32,994 bases of DNA, from positions 1 to 32,994 of the forward strand of contig RFIB01000129.1 of the NCBI GenBank assembly GCA_003695625.1. The letters run 5' to 3'. Position numbers and translations under genes: made by a program. Position 1 is the stretch's first letter; each line of letters begins with the position of its first letter. Positions 19,596-28,188 of this stretch are shown here, piece by piece. The notes under the pieces were generated by a model that was given only the letters and a program-made list of their open reading frames with translations, did not search any database and had not been told where the DNA came from. The stretch comes from Acidobacteriota bacterium. Its GTDB lineage: Bacteria > Acidobacteriota > Polarisedimenticolia > J045.

Positions 19596-20710
19596 TGCCT
19601 GCGCCGCTGTCGATCGCGCAGATCGCGCCCCCCGACCCGCTGCCGCTGCCCGCACCCGGGTGGCTGCTCTGGTCGCTGCTGATGCTGACGTTCTTCCTGC
19701 ACATGCTGGCGATGAACTGGGTCCTCGGCGGCTCGATCATCGGCGCGGTGACGCGCGTGTCCCGCCGCACGAGCCCCGAGGCCGATGTGCTCGTCGGCCT
19801 GCTGACACGCTCGATGCCGTCGGCGGTCGCCGCGACGATCACCCTCGGCGTCGCGCCGCTGCTGTTCGTGCAGGTGCTCTACGGACGGCTGCTGTTCACC
19901 AGCTCGATCCTGATGGGCTGGTTCTGGCTGTCGGTGATCCCGCTGCTGATCATCGCCTACTACGCGGTGTACGCGCTCTCGTTCCGCGGGGACCGCCTCG
20001 GAGGACTCGAGGCCCCGCTGTCGTGGCTCGCCGCGCTGTGCTTCATGGCGATCGGGTTCCTCTACAGCAACAACATGACGCTGATGCTGCGCCCCGACTC
20101 GTTCGTCTCGCGCTACCTCGCGGACGGCCGCGGGTTCCACCTCAACCTCGACGACCCGACGCTCGTTCCGCGCTATCTGCACATGCTGCTCGGCGCGCTG
20201 GCCACGTCGGGGATGGCGATCGCGCTGATCGGCGCGCTGCGTCGCTCGCTCGACGCCCGCGCGGCGCGCTACCTGATGCGCTGCGGGAGCCTGTGGTTCG
20301 TGATCCCGACCGCGATCAACGTGCTGTTCGGCCTGTGGTGGCTGATCGCGCTGCCGCGGGAGACGATGCTGCGCTTCATGGGTGGCAGCGCCGTGGCCAG
20401 CGGCGCGCTGGCGATCGGCCTGCTCGCCGCCCTGAGCGCACTGCTGATGATGGCGATGGCGCTCGGCCGCGAGGACCCGCGCGGGCTGATCCGCGGCGGC
20501 GCGTGGTCGCTCGGACTGACCCTCGTCGCGATGGTGCTGATGCGCGACCAGGTGCGGCAGGGCGCGCTCGAGGCGGCGGGTTTCGAGCCGTCGCCGTGGG
20601 TCGAGCCGCAGTGGGGCCCGATCGTCCTGTTCGTCGTCCTGCTCGTCGCGGCGCTCGCGGCGGTCGCGTGGATGGTCCGCGCGATCGCGCGCCCCGCATC
20701 GACGTCGTGA
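19595..20710 (+). CDS. second cytochrome bd-superfamily-like membrane protein, paralogous to the preceding CydA-like domain
   Basis: TM1 His (FFLHMLAMNWVLGG), parallel helix layout, DPTLVPRYLHMLLGALATSGMAIAL and VLMRDQVRQGAL align by eye with NPTYVSSLVLRTLVAVGIAGLFALF and GEWAREDLRKPW of the upstream protein. TGATG overlap with the upstream stop (alternative ATG 19592). Confidence 0.65.
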   Translation: MPAPLSIAQIAPPDPLPLPAPGWLLWSLLMLTFFLHMLAMNWVLGGSIIGAVTRVSRRTSPEADVLVGLLTRSMPSAVAATITLGVAPLLFVQVLYGRLLFTSSILMGWFWLSVIPLLIIAYYAVYALSFRGDRLGGLEAPLSWLAALCFMAIGFLYSNNMTLMLRPDSFVSRYLADGRGFHLNLDDPTLVPRYLHMLLGALATSGMAIALIGALRRSLDARAARYLMRCGSLWFVIPTAINVLFGLWWLIALPRETMLRFMGGSAVASGALAIGLLAALSALLMMAMALGREDPRGLIRGGAWSLGLTLVAMVLMRDQVRQGALEAAGFEPSPWVEPQWGPIVLFVVLLVAALAAVAWMVRAIARPASTS

Positions 20711-21543
20711 GCGACGATCCGGCCCCGGGAGGGCGCGCCGACGGGAGCGCGCCGCTGTTCGACAGCCACTGCCATCTCGACTTCCCGTCGCTGGCGGACG
20801 ACCTGGACGGTGTGCTCGAACGTGCCGCCGCCGCCGGCGTGTCCCGCATCGCGACGATCGGCGCCGGCCGGGCGCTCGATTCGGCACCGGCCGCGATCGC
20901 GCTCGCGCGCCGGCATCCCGGACGCATCGTGGCCAGCGTGGGGCTGCACCCGCACGACGCGCGGCTCGCCGACGACGACACGTTCGACCGGCTCGAGGCG
21001 TGGGCCCGCGACCCCGCGGTCGTCGCCGTCGGCGAGACCGGCCTCGACTTCCACTACGACAACTCGCCGCGCGACATCCAGCAGGATGTCTTCCGCCGCA
21101 CGATCGCCCTCGCGCGCACGGTCGGCAAGCCGCTGATCATCCACACGCGCGAGGCGCCGCGCGAGACGCTCGCGATCCTCGCCGAGGAGTGCGCGCAGGA
21201 CGTCGGCGGCATCATCCACTGCTTGAGCGAGGACGCCGGGTTCGCCCGTGCCGCGCTGGAGCTGGGCTTCGTCAGCTCGTTCAGCGGCATCGTCACGTTC
21301 CCCAACGCACGGCGCGTCCACGAGGCGGCGCGCGCACTGCCCGACGACGCGATCCTCGTCGAGACCGACGCGCCGTTTCTCGCTCCGCAGCCGGTGCGCG
21401 GCCGGCGCAACGAGCCGGCATACGTCGCCCACGTCGCCGCGGCGATCGCGGACCTGCGCGGCGTCTCCGAGCAGGCCGTGCGGCGGCTGGCGTGGGACAA
21501 CGCCTGCCGCGTCTACCGGCTCGACCCGGCCGCTTCCGCCTGA
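20707..21543 (+). CDS. tatD: TatD family metal-dependent DNase
   Basis: FDSHCHLDFP, SVGLHPHDA, AVGETGLDFHYDNSP, LIIHTREA, IIHCLSED, LVETDAPFLAP. GTG start 20707 overlaps the preceding stop (GTGA). Confidence 0.93.
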   Translation: MSDDPAPGGRADGSAPLFDSHCHLDFPSLADDLDGVLERAAAAGVSRIATIGAGRALDSAPAAIALARRHPGRIVASVGLHPHDARLADDDTFDRLEAWARDPAVVAVGETGLDFHYDNSPRDIQQDVFRRTIALARTVGKPLIIHTREAPRETLAILAEECAQDVGGIIHCLSEDAGFARAALELGFVSSFSGIVTFPNARRVHEAARALPDDAILVETDAPFLAPQPVRGRRNEPAYVAHVAAAIADLRGVSEQAVRRLAWDNACRVYRLDPAASA

Positions 21544-23468
21544 GCCTGGACCAGCAGGCGCTCGAGCTCACGGACCGTCCCGTCGAAGCTGCGCAGCGCC
21601 GCCTCGATCGCGTCGGGACGCGTGAGGTCGACGCCGGCCCGCCGCAGCAGCTCGAGCGGGGGCGCGGAGCTGCCTCCCCGCAGCATCGCGAGGAAGCCCC
21701 GGACCGCGGGCTCGCCGACCGTCCGTACCCGCTCGGCGATCGCGATCCCGCTCGACAGGCCCGTCGCGTACGTGAACACGTAGAACTTGTAGTAGAAGTG
21801 GGGCACGTAGGCCCACTCCATGCCGTCGTCGGCGTCGAGCGCGTAGTCGGGACCGTAGTACTCGGCGATCAGCGTGCGGTACAGCGCGTCGAGCGCCTCC
21901 GCGGTGATCGGCGTGCCCTGCTCGGCCATGCGGTGGACCCGATCCTCGAACTCGGCGAACAGGACCTGGCGGTAGATCGTGGTCCGGATCGTCTCCGCGC
22001 GTTCGGCGAGCAGCGCGGCGCGCTCGGCGTCGTCGCGCGCGTGGGCGATCAGCCAGTCCGACAGCAGCGCCTCGTTGCAGGTCGACGCGATCTCGGCCAG
22101 GAACGGGACGTAGCGGAACGACGAGTACGGCTGCGCGTCCATCGCCAGCACGCTGTGCACCGCGTGACCGAACTCGTGCGCCAGCGTCGACAGGTCGTCG
22201 ACGCTGTCCTGGTAGTTGAGCTTGATGTACGGCCGGATGCCGTACGCGCTGGCCGAGAACGCGCCGCTCGCCTTGTCGCGGTGCGGATAGACGTCGATCC
22301 AGCCGTTCGCGGGGTCGAGCCCCTCGCGCAGCAGCGCGCCCACCTCGGGGCCGAGCGGCGCGAGGGCCTCGGGCAGGATGCGCCGCGCCTCGGCGAACGG
22401 GACCTTGCGATCCGCCGCGGCGACGAGCGGGACGTACATGTCGTAGAGGTGCACCTTGTCCAGGCCGAGCACGCGGCGGCGCAGGGCGACGTAGCGGTGC
22501 AGCGGCGCCAGGTGCGCGCGCACGGTGGTCACCAGCGTGTCGAACACCGCCGGATCGATCGCGTCCTTGTCGAGATAGGCCTCCCTCGCCCGCTCGTACC
22601 CGCGGGCCCGGGCGAACGCGACGCTGAGCCGCGCCTGGCCGCCGAGGGTGGCCGCGTAGGCGTGCTCGAACCGGCGCAGCGCGCCCGTCAGCCCGGCGAC
22701 GGCCGCCCGGCGCGTCGCGCGGTCCCGGTCGGCCCGCAGGCGCGCGTACCCGGCGAGCGTGAGCGGCACGCGGCGCCCGTCACCGGTCTCGATCTCCGGA
22801 AGCGGCATGTCGGCCAGCAGCGCCTGGAACGTCTTCTCGTGGTCCGACGGCAGCTCGTTGAGGTCGATCTCCGCCCACAGGTTGTCGCCGAACAGCGAGA
22901 GCACCCGTTCGGCCTCGGGGCCGAGCACCCGATCCGCGCGGCGGCGCAGGTTGGCGATGTACGGCGCATGGACCCGCAGGCGCGGGCGCCGGGCGACGCC
23001 GGCGGCCAGGGCGTCGTCGTCGAGCGCGAGCACCGCGCGCCGCACGTCGGCGGCGCGCGCCATCAGGCCCCGCATCAGGCCCAGCGCGCGCTCGTTGAGC
23101 TCACGCAGCCGGTCGTCCGTCTGCGCGGTGTCGAGCCGCAGATTGGCATACAGCGTCAGCCGGTTGGCACGCCGGTGCAGCTCGAAGTACGTCTCGAGGC
23201 AGCGCTCGAGCCCTTCGGCGGAGGGGCTCTCGTCGGCCTCGGCACAGACGTCGAGCCGCGGGAGTTCCTCGGCGACCGCGGCCAGCTCGCGCTCGAACGC
23301 GGCATCGTCCGCGAACAGCCGCGAGAGGTCCCACTTGTAGGCGTCGGGGATCTCGGCGCGTGCGACCGTCGGGTCGGGTGTCCACGCGGGAAGGTCGTCG
23401 GCGACGGCGACCGGGGCGAGCAGGCACGCAGCAAGCAGGACGGATCGCAGGCGGCTGGGACGAGACAT
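21513..23468 (-). CDS. pepF: M3-family oligoendopeptidase (PepF-like) with N-terminal signal peptide
   Basis: LAHEFGHAVHSVLA (HExxH-type HEFGH), NYQDSVDDLSTL, YYKFYVFTYATGLSSG; N-terminus MSRPSRLRSVLLAACLLAPVAVADD resembles a signal peptide. Confidence 0.9.
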   Translation of the reverse strand: MSRPSRLRSVLLAACLLAPVAVADDLPAWTPDPTVARAEIPDAYKWDLSRLFADDAAFERELAAVAEELPRLDVCAEADESPSAEGLERCLETYFELHRRANRLTLYANLRLDTAQTDDRLRELNERALGLMRGLMARAADVRRAVLALDDDALAAGVARRPRLRVHAPYIANLRRRADRVLGPEAERVLSLFGDNLWAEIDLNELPSDHEKTFQALLADMPLPEIETGDGRRVPLTLAGYARLRADRDRATRRAAVAGLTGALRRFEHAYAATLGGQARLSVAFARARGYERAREAYLDKDAIDPAVFDTLVTTVRAHLAPLHRYVALRRRVLGLDKVHLYDMYVPLVAAADRKVPFAEARRILPEALAPLGPEVGALLREGLDPANGWIDVYPHRDKASGAFSASAYGIRPYIKLNYQDSVDDLSTLAHEFGHAVHSVLAMDAQPYSSFRYVPFLAEIASTCNEALLSDWLIAHARDDAERAALLAERAETIRTTIYRQVLFAEFEDRVHRMAEQGTPITAEALDALYRTLIAEYYGPDYALDADDGMEWAYVPHFYYKFYVFTYATGLSSGIAIAERVRTVGEPAVRGFLAMLRGGSSAPPLELLRRAGVDLTRPDAIEAALRSFDGTVRELERLLVQAQAEAAGSSR

Positions 23469-23512
23469 CGGCGTCACTCCGAAGGGAAACGGGCGCTGCG
23501 GATTATGCACGA

Positions 23513-23528
23513 CCGTGCCGTGGCACGG
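23513..23528. terminator. perfect inverted repeat CCGTGC-CGTG-GCACGG at the 3' end of the SDR gene / upstream of pepF
   Basis: 6-bp stem with 4-nt loop abutting the SDR stop; could be a terminator or an operator. Confidence 0.35.
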
Positions 23529-23529
23529 G

Positions 23530-24408
23530 TCAGGTGGACCCGCGCTCGTGCGACGCGCGCACCGGCCCGCCCAGCGCACGGGCGATCCGTTCGTCGAGCA
23601 GCCGGGCCGGGGCCCACTGCATCAACCGCACGCCGAGACCGGTGCGCGGTGCGACGAGGATCCGCAGCGGCGGGTCGGGGGCGAGCATCGCGCGCGAGAC
23701 GGCCTCGGCGACCGGCTCCGGGCCGAGCGCGCGCCGCTCGGCGCGCTCGGCCCGGCGGGCGAACGCGCGGAACCACGGCGCGTAGACCGACCGCTCGAAC
23801 CGTCCCTCCGCGGCGGCACGCATCTTGTCCCAGATGCGCGAGCGCAGCGCCTCGGGCTCGATGACGACGACGCGCACGCCGAACGGCAGCAGCTCGCGCC
23901 GCCAGCCGTCGGAGAGCGACTCGAGGGCGTGCTTCGATGCGGCGTACGCCGCCAGGAACGGCATCGTGACCAGGCCGGCGACGCTGCTGACGTTGACGAT
24001 CCTGCCCCGTGCGGCACGCAGCCGGGGCAGCAGGGCGCGGGTCACCCGATGCACGCCGAACACGTTGACCTCGAACAGGTGCCGCAGTTCGTCGGTCTCG
24101 AGGTGCTCGAGCGGGCCGACGAGGCCGACCCCGGCGTTGTTGACCAGGCCGGCGACCCGCTCCCGGGGCCAGCGGCGGTCGAGCTCCGCGGCCAGCGCGG
24201 CGACGGCCGACGGGTCGGTCACGTCGGCGACGACCGGCTCGACACCCCGCCCGGCGGCGCGCCGGGCGTCCTCCGCCGTCCGGACGGTGCCGACGACGAC
24301 GAAGCCGTCGGTCCGCAGCCGGCGGGCGATCGCCGCCCCCAGCCCGCTCGACACGCCCGTGACGACGACGACCCGCCCCCCCCGGGGGCCTGCGTCAAGC
24401 TCCTGCAT
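23530..24408 (-). CDS. short-chain dehydrogenase/reductase (SDR)
   Basis: VVVVTGVSSGLGAAIA (TGxxxGxG), LVNNAGVG (NNAG), NVSSVAG, YAASKHALE (YxxxK). Confidence 0.93.
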   Translation of the reverse strand: MQELDAGPRGGRVVVVTGVSSGLGAAIARRLRTDGFVVVGTVRTAEDARRAAGRGVEPVVADVTDPSAVAALAAELDRRWPRERVAGLVNNAGVGLVGPLEHLETDELRHLFEVNVFGVHRVTRALLPRLRAARGRIVNVSSVAGLVTMPFLAAYAASKHALESLSDGWRRELLPFGVRVVVIEPEALRSRIWDKMRAAAEGRFERSVYAPWFRAFARRAERAERRALGPEPVAEAVSRAMLAPDPPLRILVAPRTGLGVRLMQWAPARLLDERIARALGGPVRASHERGST

Positions 24409-24500
24409 GGACGCAGGATAGCCCGGCCCGCGCCCGGCCGATCCGCCCCGGGACCGGATATCCGTCGGCCGGCCCCGGGGGAGGGCCGAACGATTTCGGT

Positions 24501-24530
24501 TTGACGTCCAAACGATCGGTGGCTTACTAT
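24501..24530 (+). promoter_or_regulatory. candidate sigma70-like promoter TTGACG-18-TACTAT upstream of nifJ
   Basis: -35 TTGACG at 24501-24506, -10 TACTAT at 24525-24530, 75 bp before the ATG at 24606. Confidence 0.5.
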
Positions 24531-24605
24531 GCAGTTTGTCACATCGAACCGGGCGGCGGACCGGGCCGCGGCCCCCGCCCGGCGGACGCATCCGGAGGAC
24601 ATCCG

Positions 24606-27600
24606 ATGGCACGCCGGACGATCACGATCGACGGGAACGAGGCCGCCGCGAGAACCGCGTTCCGCCTCAACGAGGTCATCTCGATCTACCCGATCACGCC
24701 GTCCTCGCCGATGGGCGAACTCTCCGACGAGTGGGCAGCGCACGGGAAGCGCAACATCTGGGGCGCCGTGCCGACCGTCGTCGAGATGCAGAGCGAGGGC
24801 GGCGCTGCGGGCGCCTGCCACGGCGCACTGCAGAAGGGTGCGCTGACGACGACGTTCACCGCGTCGCAGGGCCTGCTGCTGATGATCCCCAACATGTTCA
24901 AGATCGCCGGCGAGCTGACGCCGACGGTGTTCCACATCGCGGCGCGGACGGTCGCCACGCACGCGCTGTCGATCTTCGGGGACCACAGCGACGTGATGGC
25001 CGCACGCTCGACCGGCTGGGGCATGCTGTTCTCCGGATCGGTCCAGGAGGTCCACGACCTGGCGGCGATCGCCACCGCGGCGAGCCTCGAGTCGCGGATC
25101 CCGTTCCTGCACGTGTTCGACGGCTTCCGCACGTCTCACGAGGTCAACAAGATCGTGATGCTCGAGGACGACGAGCTGCGCGCGCTGGTCGACGAGCAGG
25201 CGGTGCGCGCCCATCGCGAGCGCGCCCTCGACCCGGACCGGCCGTTCATCCGCGGCACCGCGCAGAACCCCGACGTCTTCTTCCAGGCGCGCGAGGCGTG
25301 CAACCCGTTCTACGCCGCCTGCCCGGAGACCGTCGCGAAGGTCATGCAGCGTTTCGAGAACATCACCGGCCGCGCCTACCGGCTGTTCGACTACGTCGGT
25401 CATCCCGAGGCCGAGCGCGTCGTCGTGCTGATGGGCTCGGGCGCGGAGGCCGCCCACGAGACGGTCGAGTACCTCGCCGGGCGCGGCGAGAAGGTCGGCG
25501 TGCTCAAGGTCCGGCTGTTCCGGCCGTGGTCGGCCGAGCACTTCCTCGCCGCCCTGCCCCCGACGGTCCGGACCCTGGCCGTGCTCGACCGGACCAAGGA
25601 GCCCGGGGCCTCCGGCGAGCCGCTGTACCAGGACGTCGCGGCGACCGTGCTCGAGGCGGTCGAGACCGGCCGGCTCGATGCCGGCGTCGCGCCGCGGGTG
25701 ATCGGCGGGCGCTACGGGCTGTCGTCCAAGGAGTTCACTCCGGCGATGGTCAAGGCGGTGCTCGACGAGGCGGGACGCGAGCAGCCGAAGCGCCACTTCA
25801 CGGTCGGCATCGTCGACGACGTGAGCGGCACGAGCCTCGAGGTCGACGCCGCGTTCCGCGTTCCGGCCGAGGGCGTGACGCAGGCGCTGTTCTACGGGCT
25901 CGGGGCCGACGGCACCGTCGGCGCGAACAAGAACTCGATCAAGATCATCGGCGAGGAGACCGACAACTACGCGCAGGGCTACTTCGTCTACGACTCGAAG
26001 AAGGCCGGCGCGATGACGGTCTCGCACCTGCGCTTCGGACCGCGCCCGATCCGCTCGACCTACCTGCTCGACCAGGCCAACTTCGTCGCCTGCCACCAGG
26101 AGGTCTTTCTCGAACTCTACGACATGCTCGAGAAGGCGGCGCCCGGCGGCGTGTTCCTGCTCAACAGCACGAAGGGTCCCGACGAGGTGTGGGACTCCCT
26201 GCCCGCCCTGCACCAGCAGCGGATCCTGGAGAAGAACCTGCGGCTGTACGTGATCGACGCCTACAGGGTCGCGCGGGAGGCCGGCATGGGCCGGCGGATC
26301 AATACCGTGATGCAGACGTGCTTCTTCGCCATCTCCGGCGTGCTGCCGCGCGACGAGGCGATCGCACGGATCAAGCAGGCGATCGAGAAGACCTACGGCA
26401 GGAAGGGCGAGGCGATCGTCCGGCAGAACTTCGCGGCGGTCGACGCCGCGCTCGACAACCTGCACGAGGTCCGCGTCCCCGGCCGGCCGACCAGCGACCG
26501 GCCGCTGCGTCCGCCGGTGCCGGCCGATGCCCCGGAGTTCGTGCAGAAGGTCACGGCGAAGATCATCGCCGGACGCGGCGACGAGTTGCCCGTCTCGGCG
26601 ATGCCGCCGGACGGGACATTCCCGTCGGGCACGACCCGCTACGAGAAGCGCAACATCGCGCTCGAGATCCCGATCTGGGATCCCGAGGTGTGCATCCAGT
26701 GCGGCAAGTGCGCGCTGATCTGCCCGCACGCGGCGATCCGGCAGAAGGTCTACGAGCCGGCCGCGCTCGACGGCGCACCCGAGGGATTCCGCAGCGTCGA
26801 GGCCAAGGGCAAGGAGTTCGCGGGGCTGCGCTACACGATCCAGGTCGCCCCGGAGGACTGCACCGGCTGCGGCCTGTGCGTCCACTTCTGCCCGGCGAAG
26901 AACCGGCGCGAGCCCCGACTCAAGGCGATCAACATGGAGCCGCAGCCGCAGCATCGCGAGGTCGAGCGGATGAACTACGACTTCTTCCTCGCGCTGCCGG
27001 AGTACGACCGGACGAAGCTCAAGGTGCACACGATCAAGGGCTCCCAGTTCCTCGAGCCGCTGTTCGAGTACTCGGGCGCCTGCGCCGGCTGCGGCGAGAC
27101 GCCGTACGTCAAGCTGGTCAGCCAGCTGTTCGGGGACCGGGCCGTGATCGCCAACGCCACCGGCTGCTCGTCGATCTACGGCGGCAACCTGCCGACGACC
27201 CCGTGGTCGGTCAACCGCGAAGGCCGCGGCCCCGCGTGGTCGAACTCGCTGTTCGAGGACAACGCCGAGTTCGGCCTCGGTTTCCGGCTGACGATCGACC
27301 AGCTCCACGACTACGCCGTCGAGCTGTGCCGCCGGCTCGCCGACCGGATCGGCGGCGAGCTGGTCGAGCAGCTCGTCCAGGCCCCGCAGGAGACCGAGGA
27401 GCAGATCCGCGAGCAGCGGGCACGCGTCGAGGCGCTGCGCGAGCGGCTGGCGGCGATCGACGACCCGGACGCGGCGCGGCTGGCCGACATCGCGCACTAT
27501 CTGGTCCGGCGCAGCGTGTGGATCGTCGGCGGTGACGGCTGGGCCTACGACATCGGCTACGGCGGGCTCGACCACGTGCTCGCCTCGGGCCGCGACGTGA

Positions 27601-28160
27601 ACATCCTCGTGCTCGACACCGAGGTCTACTCCAACACCGGCGGGCAGATGTCCAAGGCGAGCCCGATGGCGGCGGTGAGCAAGTTCGCCGCCGGCGGCAA
27701 GCCGACCGAGAAGAAGGACCTCGGCATGATGGCGATGGCGTACCCGAACGTGTACGTCGCCCAGGTCGCGATGGGCGCCAACGACACGCAGACCGTCAAG
27801 GCGTTCGTCGAGGCCGAGGCGCACCGCGGGCCGTCGCTGATCATCGCCTACTCGCACTGCATCGCCCACGGGATCGACATGAGCCGCGCCACCGACAGCC
27901 ACAAGCTCGCTGTCGAGACGGGCGAGTGGATCCTCTACCGCTGGGATCCCAGGCGCCGCGAGCTCGGCAAGAGTCCGCTCCAACTCGACTCGCGCGAGCC
28001 GTCGCGTCCGCTCAAGGACTACATGGAGCGCGAGACGCGCTTCCGGATGCTGTTCAAGGCCGACCCCGAGCGGGCGCGCCGGCTGGCCGAGCTGGCCCAG
28101 CAGGCGGTCCGCGAGAAGTGGGCCCGCTACCGGCACCTCGCGGCGATGGACGTGCAGTAG
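24606..28160 (+). CDS. nifJ: pyruvate:ferredoxin (flavodoxin) oxidoreductase
   Basis: YPITPSSPMGE, GALTTTFTASQGL, CIQCGKCALICPHAAIR, CTGCGLCVHFCPAKNRRE, CAGCGETPYVKLVSQLFGDR, ATGCSSIYGGNLPTTPW, GGDGWAYDIGYGGLDHVL. Confidence 0.97.
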   Translation: MARRTITIDGNEAAARTAFRLNEVISIYPITPSSPMGELSDEWAAHGKRNIWGAVPTVVEMQSEGGAAGACHGALQKGALTTTFTASQGLLLMIPNMFKIAGELTPTVFHIAARTVATHALSIFGDHSDVMAARSTGWGMLFSGSVQEVHDLAAIATAASLESRIPFLHVFDGFRTSHEVNKIVMLEDDELRALVDEQAVRAHRERALDPDRPFIRGTAQNPDVFFQAREACNPFYAACPETVAKVMQRFENITGRAYRLFDYVGHPEAERVVVLMGSGAEAAHETVEYLAGRGEKVGVLKVRLFRPWSAEHFLAALPPTVRTLAVLDRTKEPGASGEPLYQDVAATVLEAVETGRLDAGVAPRVIGGRYGLSSKEFTPAMVKAVLDEAGREQPKRHFTVGIVDDVSGTSLEVDAAFRVPAEGVTQALFYGLGADGTVGANKNSIKIIGEETDNYAQGYFVYDSKKAGAMTVSHLRFGPRPIRSTYLLDQANFVACHQEVFLELYDMLEKAAPGGVFLLNSTKGPDEVWDSLPALHQQRILEKNLRLYVIDAYRVAREAGMGRRINTVMQTCFFAISGVLPRDEAIARIKQAIEKTYGRKGEAIVRQNFAAVDAALDNLHEVRVPGRPTSDRPLRPPVPADAPEFVQKVTAKIIAGRGDELPVSAMPPDGTFPSGTTRYEKRNIALEIPIWDPEVCIQCGKCALICPHAAIRQKVYEPAALDGAPEGFRSVEAKGKEFAGLRYTIQVAPEDCTGCGLCVHFCPAKNRREPRLKAINMEPQPQHREVERMNYDFFLALPEYDRTKLKVHTIKGSQFLEPLFEYSGACAGCGETPYVKLVSQLFGDRAVIANATGCSSIYGGNLPTTPWSVNREGRGPAWSNSLFEDNAEFGLGFRLTIDQLHDYAVELCRRLADRIGGELVEQLVQAPQETEEQIREQRARVEALRERLAAIDDPDAARLADIAHYLVRRSVWIVGGDGWAYDIGYGGLDHVLASGRDVNILVLDTEVYSNTGGQMSKASPMAAVSKFAAGGKPTEKKDLGMMAMAYPNVYVAQVAMGANDTQTVKAFVEAEAHRGPSLIIAYSHCIAHGIDMSRATDSHKLAVETGEWILYRWDPRRRELGKSPLQLDSREPSRPLKDYMERETRFRMLFKADPERARRLAELAQQAVREKWARYRHLAAMDVQ

Positions 28161-28188
28161 CCTCGGCCGCAGACCAGGAGGACTCGTG

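Noticed and set aside
19172-20887. 571-aa minus-strand ORF across the bd-like genes and tatD start
   Set aside because: Spans a gene boundary on the other strand and is Arg/His/Gln-rich; artefact.
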